From contig CAMLRG010000120.1 in NCBI GenBank assembly GCA_946482335.1, forward strand, positions 1 through 16,807: 16,807 bases of DNA, read 5' to 3'. Below the pieces are notes generated by a model, which worked only from the letters and a program-made list of their open reading frames with translations, was not told the origin of the DNA and did not search any database. Below are positions 7,914 through 15,952 of the stretch, one piece after another. Origin of the DNA: an uncultured Duganella sp. GTDB lineage: Bacteria > Pseudomonadota > Gammaproteobacteria > Burkholderiales > Burkholderiaceae. The position numbers were made by a program, and so were the translations under genes. Position 1 is the stretch's first letter; each line of letters begins with the position of its first letter.

Positions 7914-9929
7914 ATGAAGCTACTATCCTCCCTCTTCGCCCTCGCCTTCGCGCTGACCGCCGCGCCGGCGTCGTCCACCACCCAGGCCGCGCCGGCCGAC
8001 CCGGCCGCCCCGCCGCCGGTTGAAGCCTTCTTCGAAAACCCTTCCTTCAGCGGTGCGGTGCTTTCGCCGAGCGGCAACTACCTGGCCGCCAAGATCGCCA
8101 GGAAAGGCGGCCGCAGCATGCTGGCCGTGGTCGACCTGGCCGCCAACAAGGCTGAAACGGTGGCGCACTTTGCCGATACCGACGTCAACCACGTACGCTG
8201 GGTCAACGACAACCGCCTGGTATTCGATACCGCCGACAAACGCGCAGCCAAAGGCGACAGCCGCTTCGGCCCGGGCCTGTACGCGGTCAACCGCGACGGC
8301 AGCAAGTTCCGCCAGCTGGCCGCGCGGCGCGGCAAGGCCTTCATCACCAATGGCGATCCCGTCACCATGCTGCCCTGGCATACCTTCATGCTGGGCCAGG
8401 ATGGCAGCCAGGATTCGGAATACATTTATGTGGCCGACCACGACTACAGCGGGCCGGGCGAACTGAATCGCATCAACCTGCTGCGCCTGAACACGCTGAC
8501 CGGCCGCAGCGAAACCGTCCCGGCGCCCGGCGACGCCAAAGGCTGGCTGCTGGACCAGAACGGCAAGCCGGGCCTGGCCCATACCTATGCCAAGGCCACG
8601 GTCACGCTCTACCTGCGCCAGGCCGATGCCAGCTGGCGCCAGCTCGCCACCTTCAACGGCTTGAACGGCGGCCCCCATGCCATGCATGTGCTGGCCTTCG
8701 GGCCGGGCAGCACCTTGTACGTCGTCGCCACGCACGGCCGCGACATGTCGGCGCTGTACCGCTACGACACTGCGACCGGCAAGCTGGACGAGCAGCCCAT
8801 CGTCAACCTGGACGGCTACGATTTCCAGGGCAGGCTGGTGATCCGCGCGGGCAAGCTGCTGGGCGTGCACTATGTGCGCGACGGGGAAGGCACGGTGTGG
8901 CTCGACCCCGAACTGAAGGCCATGCAGGAGGAGATCGACAAGCGCCTGCCCAACCTGGTCAATATGGTGGGCCTGCCGGCCGACCCGCAGGCGGACAATG
9001 TGCTGGTGCGATCCTTCTCGGACGTGCAGCCAACCGTCTACTTCATCTACAAGCGCAGCACCAGGTCGCTGCAGCACGTCGGCAAGACCTATCCGGACAT
9101 CAGACCCGCCGCCATGGGCGTACAGGAACAGGTGCGCTACACCGCGCGCGACGGCTTGCAGGTGCCGGCCATGCTGACCGTGCCGCTACAGGGCGAGGGC
9201 AGGAAGCTGCCCATGGTGGTGATGGTGCACGGCGGCCCTTACACGCGCGGCAGCCAATGGGGCTGGTCGCCCGACGTGCAATTCCTGGCCTCGCGCGGCT
9301 ACGTGGTGCTGGCGCCCGAGTTCCGCGGCAGCACCGGCTTCGGCCAAAAACACTTCCGCGCCGGCTGGAAGCAGTGGGGCTTGAAAATGCAGGACGACAT
9401 CGCCGATGCCGTCAAGTGGGCGGTGGACAAGGGCTATGCCGACCCGCAGCGCGTGTGCATCCTGGGCGGCAGCTACGGCGGCTACGCCACCTTGATGGGC
9501 CTGGTGAACGACCCGGGCCTGTTCCGCTGCGGCGTAGACTTCGCCGGCGTGACCGATATCCGCCTGATGTACACCGGCCACTGGCTGTACATCTCCGATG
9601 TCTCGGAGGAAGCCAAACGCTACAGCATGCCGGAGATGATCGGCGACCTGGAAAAGGATGCCGAGCAGCTCAAGGCCACTTCGCCGATCGAGCAGGCGCA
9701 CCGCATCACGCGTCCGCTGCTGCTGGCCTACGGCGGCCAGGACTGGCGCGTGCCGCTGGTGCACGGCACCCGCTTCCGCGACGCGGTGCGCAAGGTCAAC
9801 CAGGAGGTGGAATGGATCGAATACCCGGAGGAAGGCCACGGCTGGAACAACCCCAAAAACCGGATCGACTTCTGGACCAGGGTCGAGCAGTTCCTGTCCA
9901 GGCACATTGGGGCCGCCCGGAATGATTAA
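7914..9929 (+). CDS. Exported S9-family serine peptidase (prolyl oligopeptidase type)
   Basis: This is a peptidase of the prolyl oligopeptidase/acylaminoacyl-peptidase clan that probably cleaves short peptides in the periplasm or outside the cell. It has 671 residues. A signal peptide (MKLLSSLFALAFALTAAPAS) and an Ala/Pro-rich linker lead into a beta-propeller-like region (about 35-390) with repeats such as LSPSGNYLAAKIARKGG. The C-terminal alpha/beta-hydrolase domain (about 400-671) holds VMVHGGPYTR (oxyanion region), nucleophile S520 in GGSYGGYATLM, D610 in YGGQDWRVP and H642 in EEGHGWNNP, so the triad is complete. The ATG has no strong Shine-Dalgarno sequence. The gene starts 54 nt after the symporter, so readthrough is possible but no functional link is evident. 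Confidence 0.93.
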   Translation: MKLLSSLFALAFALTAAPASSTTQAAPADPAAPPPVEAFFENPSFSGAVLSPSGNYLAAKIARKGGRSMLAVVDLAANKAETVAHFADTDVNHVRWVNDNRLVFDTADKRAAKGDSRFGPGLYAVNRDGSKFRQLAARRGKAFITNGDPVTMLPWHTFMLGQDGSQDSEYIYVADHDYSGPGELNRINLLRLNTLTGRSETVPAPGDAKGWLLDQNGKPGLAHTYAKATVTLYLRQADASWRQLATFNGLNGGPHAMHVLAFGPGSTLYVVATHGRDMSALYRYDTATGKLDEQPIVNLDGYDFQGRLVIRAGKLLGVHYVRDGEGTVWLDPELKAMQEEIDKRLPNLVNMVGLPADPQADNVLVRSFSDVQPTVYFIYKRSTRSLQHVGKTYPDIRPAAMGVQEQVRYTARDGLQVPAMLTVPLQGEGRKLPMVVMVHGGPYTRGSQWGWSPDVQFLASRGYVVLAPEFRGSTGFGQKHFRAGWKQWGLKMQDDIADAVKWAVDKGYADPQRVCILGGSYGGYATLMGLVNDPGLFRCGVDFAGVTDIRLMYTGHWLYISDVSEEAKRYSMPEMIGDLEKDAEQLKATSPIEQAHRITRPLLLAYGGQDWRVPLVHGTRFRDAVRKVNQEVEWIEYPEEGHGWNNPKNRIDFWTRVEQFLSRHIGAARND

Positions 9930-10058
9930 GCACCTGGTGCGCTGCCTGGCTGCCGCAAGCGGGCCGGGTCGGGAATTTCTCGACAAGCATATCGGCGCGG
10001 GAGCGAAAACGGAGTAAGCTGACGGCTCGTCCATCACTCACTTGAAGGAGGAAGCGCG

Positions 10059-11273
10059 ATGTCGTCTGGCAAAATCCTGGTCGCACAAGGGGGCGGTCCC
10101 ACCGCCGTGATCAACCAGTCGCTGGCCGGCGTCGTGCTGGAGGCGCGCCGCTTCCGCAACGTGACGCGCATCTATGGTGCATTGCATGGGGTGCGCGGCA
10201 TCATCAACGAGGATTTCGTCGACCTGACCCAGGAGACCAGCCACAACCTGGAGCTGGTCGCGGCCACGCCCTCCTCGGCACTGGGTTCCACGCGCGACAA
10301 GCCGGACTTGAAGTACTGCGAAGAGATCTTCAAGGTGCTCAAGGCGCACGAGATCGAGCATTTCTTCTACATTGGCGGCAACGATTCTTCCGACACGGTG
10401 CGTATCGTGGCCGAGCAGGCGCGCGCTGCGGGATATCCCCTACGCGCCATCCACATCCCCAAGACCATCGACAATGACCTGGTGGGCAATGACCATACGC
10501 CGGGTTTCCCTTCGGCGGCGCGCTTCGTGGCGCAAGCCTTCGCCGGCGCCAACCTGGACAACGCTTCACTGCCGGGCGTGTATGTGGGCGTGGTCATGGG
10601 GCGCCATGCCGGCTTCCTGACCGCCGCTTCGGCTCTCGGCAAGAAATTTCCCGATGACGGGCCGCACCTGATCTACCTGCCGGAACGCGTGTTCTCGATC
10701 GAACAATTCCTGGCCGATGTGAAGGAGACTTACGCGCGCCATGGGCGCTGCGTGGTGGCGGCATCGGAAGGCATCCACGATGCATCCGGCGAGCCGATTG
10801 CCACCTTGCTGGCGAAGGAAGTGGAGCGCGATGCGCACGGCAATGTGCAGTTGTCGGGCACTGGCGCGCTGGCCGACCTGCTGTGCGATGAGATCAAGGA
10901 GAAGCTCGGGATCAAGCGCGTGCGCGGCGATACCTTCGGCTACCTGCAGCGCTCTTTCATCGGCTGCGTGTCGGACGTGGACCAGCGCGAGGCGCGCGAA
11001 GTCGGCGAAAAGGCGGTGCAGTTTGCCATGTGGGGCGACCGCGACGGCTCGGTGGCGATCAAGCGCACCGGTTTCTATTCGGTCGACTACGAGCTGCTGC
11101 CGCTGGAGGCGGTGGCGGGCAAGACCCGCACCATGGAAGACGTATTCATCGACGAGAAAGGCACCGGCGTAACCGACGCCTTCCGCCTGTACCTGCGCCC
11201 CCTGCTCGGCTCCGGCATGCCGGACGCTTACCGCCTGCGCCCGGCGCCGGTGCCGAAGATCCTCAAGCGGTGA
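10059..11273 (+). CDS. 6-phosphofructokinase, probably PPi-dependent type
   Basis: This enzyme phosphorylates fructose 6-phosphate to fructose 1,6-bisphosphate. If PPi-dependent the reaction is reversible and serves both glycolysis and gluconeogenesis. The 404-residue protein has the PFK fold: the N-terminal phosphodonor loop GGGPTAVIN, then GGNDS at 106-110, the catalytic PKTIDND at 134-140 (base D138) and VVMGRHAGFL. The Lys in PKTIDND and the Asp in the fourth position of GGNDS are marks of PPi enzymes. ATP enzymes have PGTIDND and GGDGS. The third position is Asn instead of the usual Asp, which is unusual. AAGGAGG at 10045-10051 sits 7 nt before the ATG, a strong ribosome site. The gene stands alone, 129 nt after the peptidase gene, in which I see no terminator. 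ATP use cannot be excluded from sequence alone. Confidence 0.9.
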   Translation: MSSGKILVAQGGGPTAVINQSLAGVVLEARRFRNVTRIYGALHGVRGIINEDFVDLTQETSHNLELVAATPSSALGSTRDKPDLKYCEEIFKVLKAHEIEHFFYIGGNDSSDTVRIVAEQARAAGYPLRAIHIPKTIDNDLVGNDHTPGFPSAARFVAQAFAGANLDNASLPGVYVGVVMGRHAGFLTAASALGKKFPDDGPHLIYLPERVFSIEQFLADVKETYARHGRCVVAASEGIHDASGEPIATLLAKEVERDAHGNVQLSGTGALADLLCDEIKEKLGIKRVRGDTFGYLQRSFIGCVSDVDQREAREVGEKAVQFAMWGDRDGSVAIKRTGFYSVDYELLPLEAVAGKTRTMEDVFIDEKGTGVTDAFRLYLRPLLGSGMPDAYRLRPAPVPKILKR

Positions 11274-11319
11274 ATGATTGCGGCATGCCGCGCAAGTGCG
11301 GGTTCGAACCTGCAAGTTC

Positions 11320-12042
11320 TTACCCGCCCTTATGCACATCGCGGTAGGCCAGCATGTCCACCAGCTGCTCCTCCTTGTCGGCGTCGAAGCCGCACGTGGA
11401 TTCAAATTTTTCAGGGTTTTGGTAAGTACCGAACAGCATATCCCACCACACAATGTCGCCGTAGTTGTTCTTGTGGCGGCCGTGTTGGTGGTGGATGCGG
11501 TGCATCTCGGGCCGCTGGAAGAACCAGCCCACCCAGCGCGGCGTAGTGACACTTGTGTGGTAGAAGAATTCTCCCAGCGCGGTACAAAGGGTGTACACCG
11601 CCCCGGCTTCCGGCGACAGGCCGAGCAGCGCGTACACCAGCAGGCTGCCGATGATCGAGTTGACGATCATTTCACCCGGGTGTTTGTAGAACGAGGTAAT
11701 CACTTCGATGCGCTGGGGGCTGTGGTGGATCTGATGGAACAGGCGCCACAGCACGTCTGACTCATGCCGCGCACGGTGCCACCAGTAAAAAACGAAGGTG
11801 GCGGCGAAATAGGCCAGCATGCCGCCAGCCACAGGTCCCAAATGGTCGGATAGGTGCAGAACCGAGACTTGCGAAGCCCAGCGCTCCCAGCTGATCCCGG
11901 CCAGCAAGACGACGCCCAGCTGCACGGCGTTGATGGCCAGCACGCGCACCGGCCAGGTGCGGACATGGGGCAGTTTCCAGCCAGGGCGCAGACGTTCAAG
12001 CGCAAAGCATCCGGCGAATACGGCGAATATGGTGGTCAGCAT
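11320..12042 (-). CDS. Fatty acid hydroxylase / sterol desaturase family membrane protein
   Basis: This is a probable di-iron membrane oxygenase that hydroxylates or desaturates a lipid. It has 240 residues with hydrophobic helices near 1-15, 33-50, 70-87 and 127-160. The histidine clusters that bind the iron pair are all present: HRARH (H89, H93), HQIHH (H103, H106, H107) and HRIHHQH (H181, H184, H185, H187), plus H121 and H162. AAGGAG lies 6 nt before the ATG at 12042. It is convergent with the phosphofructokinase, leaving a 46-nt gap, and divergent from the DUF1579-like gene. The lipid substrate cannot be told from sequence. Related bacterial enzymes act on hopanoids, carotenoids or acyl chains. 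Confidence 0.9.
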   Translation of the reverse strand: MLTTIFAVFAGCFALERLRPGWKLPHVRTWPVRVLAINAVQLGVVLLAGISWERWASQVSVLHLSDHLGPVAGGMLAYFAATFVFYWWHRARHESDVLWRLFHQIHHSPQRIEVITSFYKHPGEMIVNSIIGSLLVYALLGLSPEAGAVYTLCTALGEFFYHTSVTTPRWVGWFFQRPEMHRIHHQHGRHKNNYGDIVWWDMLFGTYQNPEKFESTCGFDADKEEQLVDMLAYRDVHKGG

Positions 12043-12090
12043 GACGGCTCCTTTTGATTGATCAGGATGCGATCATCGCGCCGCGCCGGC

Positions 12091-12141
12091 ATGCGGCCCT
12101 AGCGAAACCCACGCAGTATCGGATCTCGATACCGGCCGCAT
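12091..12141. repeat. Nested inverted repeat between two divergent genes
   Basis: An outer pair ATGCGGCC (12091-12098) and GGCCGCAT (12134-12141) encloses an inner pair GTATCG (12116-12121) and CGATAC (12127-12132) separated by 5 nt. It sits in the 161-nt gap between the hydroxylase gene and the DUF1579-like gene. The inner 17-bp dyad could be an operator for a dimeric regulator. The outer arms could form a longer stem-loop. No T-run adjoins it, so it is not an intrinsic terminator. Confidence 0.5.
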
Positions 12142-12203
12142 ATAGGGCAGGTTCTCTCCTGTTGGCGCTCTAGCATGGCGGCTCTTTCACAACGGAGGCG
12201 GCC

Positions 12204-12791
12204 ATGAAAAAATTGATCGGGGCGCTGGCCCTGGCGGCAAGCGGTGGTGCGGGGGCTGCCGGCGGGTCGCTTGCTGCTGCGCCCACTTCGTCAGACAACG
12301 AACAGGCGCGGCATGCCTTCGACTTCCTGCACGGGGACTGGGCAGTGCTGAACCGGCGCCAGACCGACTACGCCAATCCGGACAGCCCCTGGGAGACCTT
12401 CAGCGCCAGCAACCTGGTGCACGCGCTGCCGGCCGGCATCGGCAATTACGACGAGTACCGCCCGCACGGCGACTGGCGGCCCGGCTTCGTGGCGATGACG
12501 CTGCGGGTATTCGATCCGCTCACCGGGCGCTGGAGCATTTACTGGCTGACCAACCGCGACGGCGGGCTCGACCCGGCCACCGGCCATTTGCTGCCGCCGG
12601 TGGTGGGCCGCTTCGATGGCGACGGCGTCGGCCGCTTCGAAGGCGAAGAAGTCTACCAGGGACGCACGGCGCGGGTGCGTTTCACCTGGACCCAGAGCGG
12701 CGGGCGCCAGGCGCGCTGGGAGCAGGCCTATTCCTGGGATGACGGCACCAGCTGGCACACCAACTGGATCATGGAATTCACGCGGAAATAG
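12204..12791 (+). CDS. Exported DUF1579-like protein of unknown function
   Basis: This is a 195-residue protein with an Ala/Gly-rich signal peptide (about 1-26, MKKLIGALALAASGGAGAAG), so it is probably periplasmic. The mature part resembles DUF1579-type lipocalin-like proteins: FDFLHGDWAVLNRR at the start, GIGNYDEYRP, LRVFDPLTGRWSIYWL, PPVVGRFDGDGVGRFEGEE and the C-terminal RWEQAYSWDDGTSWHTNWIMEFTRK. The many aromatic residues on alternating positions suit a small beta barrel. No catalytic residues are assigned to the family. GGAGG lies 5 nt before the ATG. Its 3' end overlaps the convergent MFS gene by 14 nt. Confidence 0.82.
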   Translation: MKKLIGALALAASGGAGAAGGSLAAAPTSSDNEQARHAFDFLHGDWAVLNRRQTDYANPDSPWETFSASNLVHALPAGIGNYDEYRPHGDWRPGFVAMTLRVFDPLTGRWSIYWLTNRDGGLDPATGHLLPPVVGRFDGDGVGRFEGEEVYQGRTARVRFTWTQSGGRQARWEQAYSWDDGTSWHTNWIMEFTRK

Positions 12792-14037
12792 GCTGGGCGG
12801 CCGGCTGCCAGCGCCAGCCGCGCATGCCGAGGGCGGCGGCAATGTACAACGCTGCCACGCTCCAGAAGATGTGCTCGAGCGGCAGCCAGGCCAGGGCCAG
12901 GCCGCCCGCTGCGGCGCCCAGCAGCGCACCGGCTTTGGCGGCGCTGTTGCCGGCGCCCAGGATGCTGCCCTGCCTGTCGTCGTCCACCGCTTGCGACAGC
13001 AGGCCGTAGAACACCGGCAGCAGCGCGGCCATCGCGGCGCCCCACGCCAGCCTCGCGGCCAGCACCAGCACGATGTTGCGCCCTACCGCCTGGACCGCGA
13101 CGATGGCGGCGCATGCCCAGCAGATCCATCCGATCCGCTGGACGATCCAGTGCTGGGGCTTGTCCTTGAACTGCTTCGCCCAGAAGGGGGCGAACAGGCA
13201 CAGGCCGACGGCAGTGGCGCCGTAGCATAACCCCGTCAGCCAGGGCGCGGCGTGCAGCACCTGCTCGGCATACAGGCTGAAGAAAGCTTGCGGCATCATC
13301 TTGCCGGCCTGGACCAGGACAATGCCGGCCAGCAGTCCAGCGACCACGCCGCGCAAGCCATGGCCTGCGGGGGAGCGCGGCGGCAGCGGCGATGAGAGCG
13401 ACGATGGGAGCGGCGAAGGCAGCGGCGCCGGCTCGCCGGTTTGGGCCGGCGCGGGCGCCGGGCTGGGACCGGCCGAGGGCGCGCGTTGCACTGCCGGCAG
13501 GACGATGGCGGCGCAGGCCGCGCAGGCCAGGCAGATGGCGGCGGCCGCCACATTCACCATGTCGAAACCGACGCTGGAAAACAGCAATCCGCCAGCCAGC
13601 GGACCAAGCAGCGAACCGAGCGCCGTGGCGACCTGGAGCCGTGCCATCAAGGCGCCCCGCTCCGCACGGGGCACGATCCCCGCGCCGTAGGCTTGCGCGG
13701 CGGCGATGAAGCCCGCCAGTGCGCCTTGCAGCAAGCGCACCGCCAGCACGACGGCCGCACTGGTGGTAAGGCCCAGCCAGAGCTGGGTCGCGGCCAGTGC
13801 CAGCAAGGCCCGCAACAGCATCGGCTTGTGGCCGACGCGGTCGCCGATACGCCCCCACAAGGGCGTGAACAGCATCGCGGTTACCAGTGGCCCGGCATAG
13901 GCAATGGCACTGGCCACGGCCAGGCCACCCGGCGCATCGCCGAGGGCGCGCAATTGCAGCGGCCAGAACGGGCCGCTCATTTCCATCGCCCCCATCGACA
14001 ACAGCTGGATGGCAAACAGCCAGCGCAAAGCTCCCAT
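12778..14037 (-). CDS. MFS transporter, probable siderophore exporter
   Basis: This is a 12-helix major facilitator superfamily protein of 419 residues. Motif A, LWGRIGDRVGHKPML, is between helices 2 and 3. The sixth and seventh helices are joined by a Pro/Ser/Ala-rich loop (about 184-225). The ATG overlaps the stop of the synthetase gene by one base (TGATG), so the two are coupled. In Legionella (lbtAB) and Francisella (fslAB), an MFS gene next to an IucA/IucC-type synthetase moves the siderophore, usually outward. By analogy this is the exporter, though uptake of the ferric complex across the inner membrane is an alternative. No TonB-dependent receptor is in the window. The 3' end runs 14 nt into the convergent DUF1579-like gene. 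Confidence 0.88.
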   Translation of the reverse strand: MGALRWLFAIQLLSMGAMEMSGPFWPLQLRALGDAPGGLAVASAIAYAGPLVTAMLFTPLWGRIGDRVGHKPMLLRALLALAATQLWLGLTTSAAVVLAVRLLQGALAGFIAAAQAYGAGIVPRAERGALMARLQVATALGSLLGPLAGGLLFSSVGFDMVNVAAAAICLACAACAAIVLPAVQRAPSAGPSPAPAPAQTGEPAPLPSPLPSSLSSPLPPRSPAGHGLRGVVAGLLAGIVLVQAGKMMPQAFFSLYAEQVLHAAPWLTGLCYGATAVGLCLFAPFWAKQFKDKPQHWIVQRIGWICWACAAIVAVQAVGRNIVLVLAARLAWGAAMAALLPVFYGLLSQAVDDDRQGSILGAGNSAAKAGALLGAAAGGLALAWLPLEHIFWSVAALYIAAALGMRGWRWQPAAQPISA

Positions 14038-15866
14038 CAGCGCAACACCTCGCGCAAGGGGTTCGGCATGCTGCCCAGTGCATCGTCGGAGCTGTCGCTC
14101 AGGCGCATGCGCAGGAAGGATTTGGCGGGCCAGTCGCCTTCCAGCAGGGCCGCGCGCTCCTGCGCCCAGCGGGCAGGGTCGGCGTGGATGCGCAACCCAT
14201 CGAACACCTCGTGCGCCGTGCCGGCGAAGATGCGCCAGAACACATCCTCTTCGCAGTCGTAGCTGCGCGCCAGCAGCAGGGCCATTTCCGAGATATGGCA
14301 AAGCAGCACCGCATGCAGCAGCTTGTCGCGCACGGTACCGGCATCGTCGAACAGGGTGTGGCCGGGCCGGTGGGCCTGCAGCGTATGGCCGCTGCGTTCC
14401 AGCGTCGGGCGGTGGATGCGGATGTCGCCGAAATCGCGCACCAGCAACTGGGCCGGGCGGAATTGCTGGTCGAGCACGATGAAACTGTTTTGCTGGTGGG
14501 CCTCGAATGCCACGCCGTACAGCAGGTAGGCCGACAGTACGGCGCGCAGCGCGGTGCCGGCGTACTGGCGGAAGAATTCCCGGGCGCCGGCGGCATCGTC
14601 GCTGCTGCAAAGCGCGACGGCCTCGGTCACCAGCGGACGGCCGCTGAACGGGGATTCCGCAAACAGCGCGCCGACCGGCATCGCCAGCATGCCCGGCGCG
14701 ACGCAGGCGGCCGGATTGGCGCGGTACAGGGCGGCGAGATGGCGGGCACGGTCATCGTCCGCATCCAGCAGGTGGATGCCGCACTGTTCCGGCACGATGG
14801 CCAGCGTGCCGCCGAAGCCGCCTTCGCTGGCGATGATGGCGGACAGCAGTCGCGATACGCGCGGTCCCATCACGGCCGATTTGGGCGACACCGTGCGCTG
14901 CACGCTGGTCAGGCGCAGCGAGACCGGCAGCTTGAGGTGGGGCAGCAGGGCCGAGCCGTAGGGCACCACGCTGCGGAAGGACATGGTGGGCGTGGCCGGC
15001 ATGGCCGCGTCCAGCAGCAACAGGTCCCCCGCCGCGATTTCAGCCGCGAACAGTTGCGGCAACTGCTGCGCCGCCTGGTAGGGGTGCGCCGGGAGCGGCA
15101 GCCATCCTTGGTGCGCCAGGCCGCGCGCTTGCAAGGCGGCGAGCCAGGACTGCCAGGCTTGCGGGTAGGTGCGGCCGAACCAACTGCGGTAATCCTCGCC
15201 ATCGTCGGCAAAGGCCACATGGGCCTTGTCGGCGCGCAGGGCGGCCAGGGGCACTTGCAGCTGGGCTTCGAACTCGGGCGACAGCGCCATGACATCCTGG
15301 GCGCTGAGGCCAAGCTTGGTCTTGTAGTTGGGGTGCCAGGGGTGGCCCAGGGTGCCCCACTGTTCCAGCAACAGCGGCACGTTGGCATGGCCGGCATCGC
15401 GCAGCGCGGCCAGGAATAGCGGATGGCGCCGGTGCAGGCTGGACGACAGGCGCGCCGCCCAGCCATCGCGGTAGGCCAGGCACAGGGCGTCGTTGGCCGT
15501 GCTGTTTTCCAGCTCGACCGACAGGCGGTGCAAGTCTTCGGCGGCGGACGGTTCCGGCAGCGAGGCGGCAATGCCCGCCAGCAGGGCGGCGGGCGTCGCC
15601 AGGACCTGCGGCGGCCTGCCCGGTTGCACCAGGGTGATGGCGCCGTCCAGCTGCAGGTTGCCGATGCGGCCAAGGCGCATGCCGTCGATGCGCAGCATGG
15701 CGCGCTGGCCCCACAGGGGCAGCCAGCTGGTGTGGATATCGTGGATCAGGTGGTCCGGTTCCAGCAGTCGTTCACGGAACAGGGCTTGGAGAGTGCGCTG
15801 CAAACCACGCTGCCTGGCGTTTAGCTGGGTAGGGTCAGCGGCGATCTGTTTTAGTCGCGCATTCAT
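14037..15866 (-). CDS. IucA/IucC-family NIS siderophore synthetase
   Basis: This is an ATP-dependent NRPS-independent siderophore synthetase that joins a carboxylic acid (usually citrate) to an amine or alcohol. It has 609 residues. The IucA/IucC domain carries HPNYKTKLG (H178), HPYQ and PTMSFRSV. The C-terminal FhuF-like part carries FEAHQQNSF (H457, Q459, N460) and RDFGDIRIH (R477, D478), the ATP and substrate residues of the family. The length is normal and no motif is missing. No good Shine-Dalgarno sequence precedes the ATG at 15866. The leader should be about 22 nt from a Fur-box-overlapped promoter. As it is the only synthetase here and is paired with an MFS gene, a rhizoferrin-like product is plausible, but the substrate is not visible in sequence. 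Confidence 0.93.
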   Translation of the reverse strand: MNARLKQIAADPTQLNARQRGLQRTLQALFRERLLEPDHLIHDIHTSWLPLWGQRAMLRIDGMRLGRIGNLQLDGAITLVQPGRPPQVLATPAALLAGIAASLPEPSAAEDLHRLSVELENSTANDALCLAYRDGWAARLSSSLHRRHPLFLAALRDAGHANVPLLLEQWGTLGHPWHPNYKTKLGLSAQDVMALSPEFEAQLQVPLAALRADKAHVAFADDGEDYRSWFGRTYPQAWQSWLAALQARGLAHQGWLPLPAHPYQAAQQLPQLFAAEIAAGDLLLLDAAMPATPTMSFRSVVPYGSALLPHLKLPVSLRLTSVQRTVSPKSAVMGPRVSRLLSAIIASEGGFGGTLAIVPEQCGIHLLDADDDRARHLAALYRANPAACVAPGMLAMPVGALFAESPFSGRPLVTEAVALCSSDDAAGAREFFRQYAGTALRAVLSAYLLYGVAFEAHQQNSFIVLDQQFRPAQLLVRDFGDIRIHRPTLERSGHTLQAHRPGHTLFDDAGTVRDKLLHAVLLCHISEMALLLARSYDCEEDVFWRIFAGTAHEVFDGLRIHADPARWAQERAALLEGDWPAKSFLRMRLSDSSDDALGSMPNPLREVLR

Positions 15867-15895
15867 CGGTTTACGTATTGGTTGAAAGGAAGCGC

Positions 15896-15924
15896 ATCCT
15901 AACGTAAACGCGAATGATTCTCAA
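15896..15924 (-). promoter_or_regulatory. Proposed promoter of the siderophore operon
   Basis: On the minus strand, TTGAGA (15924-15919, 5 of 6 to consensus) is followed after exactly 17 nt by TAGGAT (15901-15896). Transcription would begin near 15889. The -35 lies inside the Fur-box-like site. Confidence 0.6.
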
Positions 15925-15928
15925 TTCC
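15910..15928 (-). promoter_or_regulatory. Fur-box-like operator
   Basis: The plus-strand GCGAATGATTCTCAATTCC aligns well with the 19-bp Fur consensus GATAATGATWATCATTATC, especially over AATGATTCTCA. It covers the -35 of the proposed promoter, 44 nt or more before the synthetase ATG. This predicts repression by iron-loaded Fur, the usual control for NIS siderophore genes. Confidence 0.75.
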
Positions 15929-15952
15929 GATTCAATCGTGCTTGAGAAATAT

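Noticed and set aside
9922..10017. A 31-residue small open frame (MIKHLVRCLAAASG...) starting in the peptidase stop
   Set aside because: The ATG overlaps the peptidase stop, which could mean coupling, but there is no clear ribosome site, no recognisable domain, and a frame this short is expected by chance here.
11297..11314. A tRNA gene suggested by GGTTCGAACC
   Set aside because: No acceptor, D-arm or anticodon stem can be built from the surrounding 46-nt gap, and the T-stem itself pairs poorly.
12778..14610. A longer MFS reading frame extending to 14610
   Set aside because: The extension overlaps the synthetase gene out of frame. The ATG at 14037 gives a normal MFS N-terminus and a TGATG coupling.
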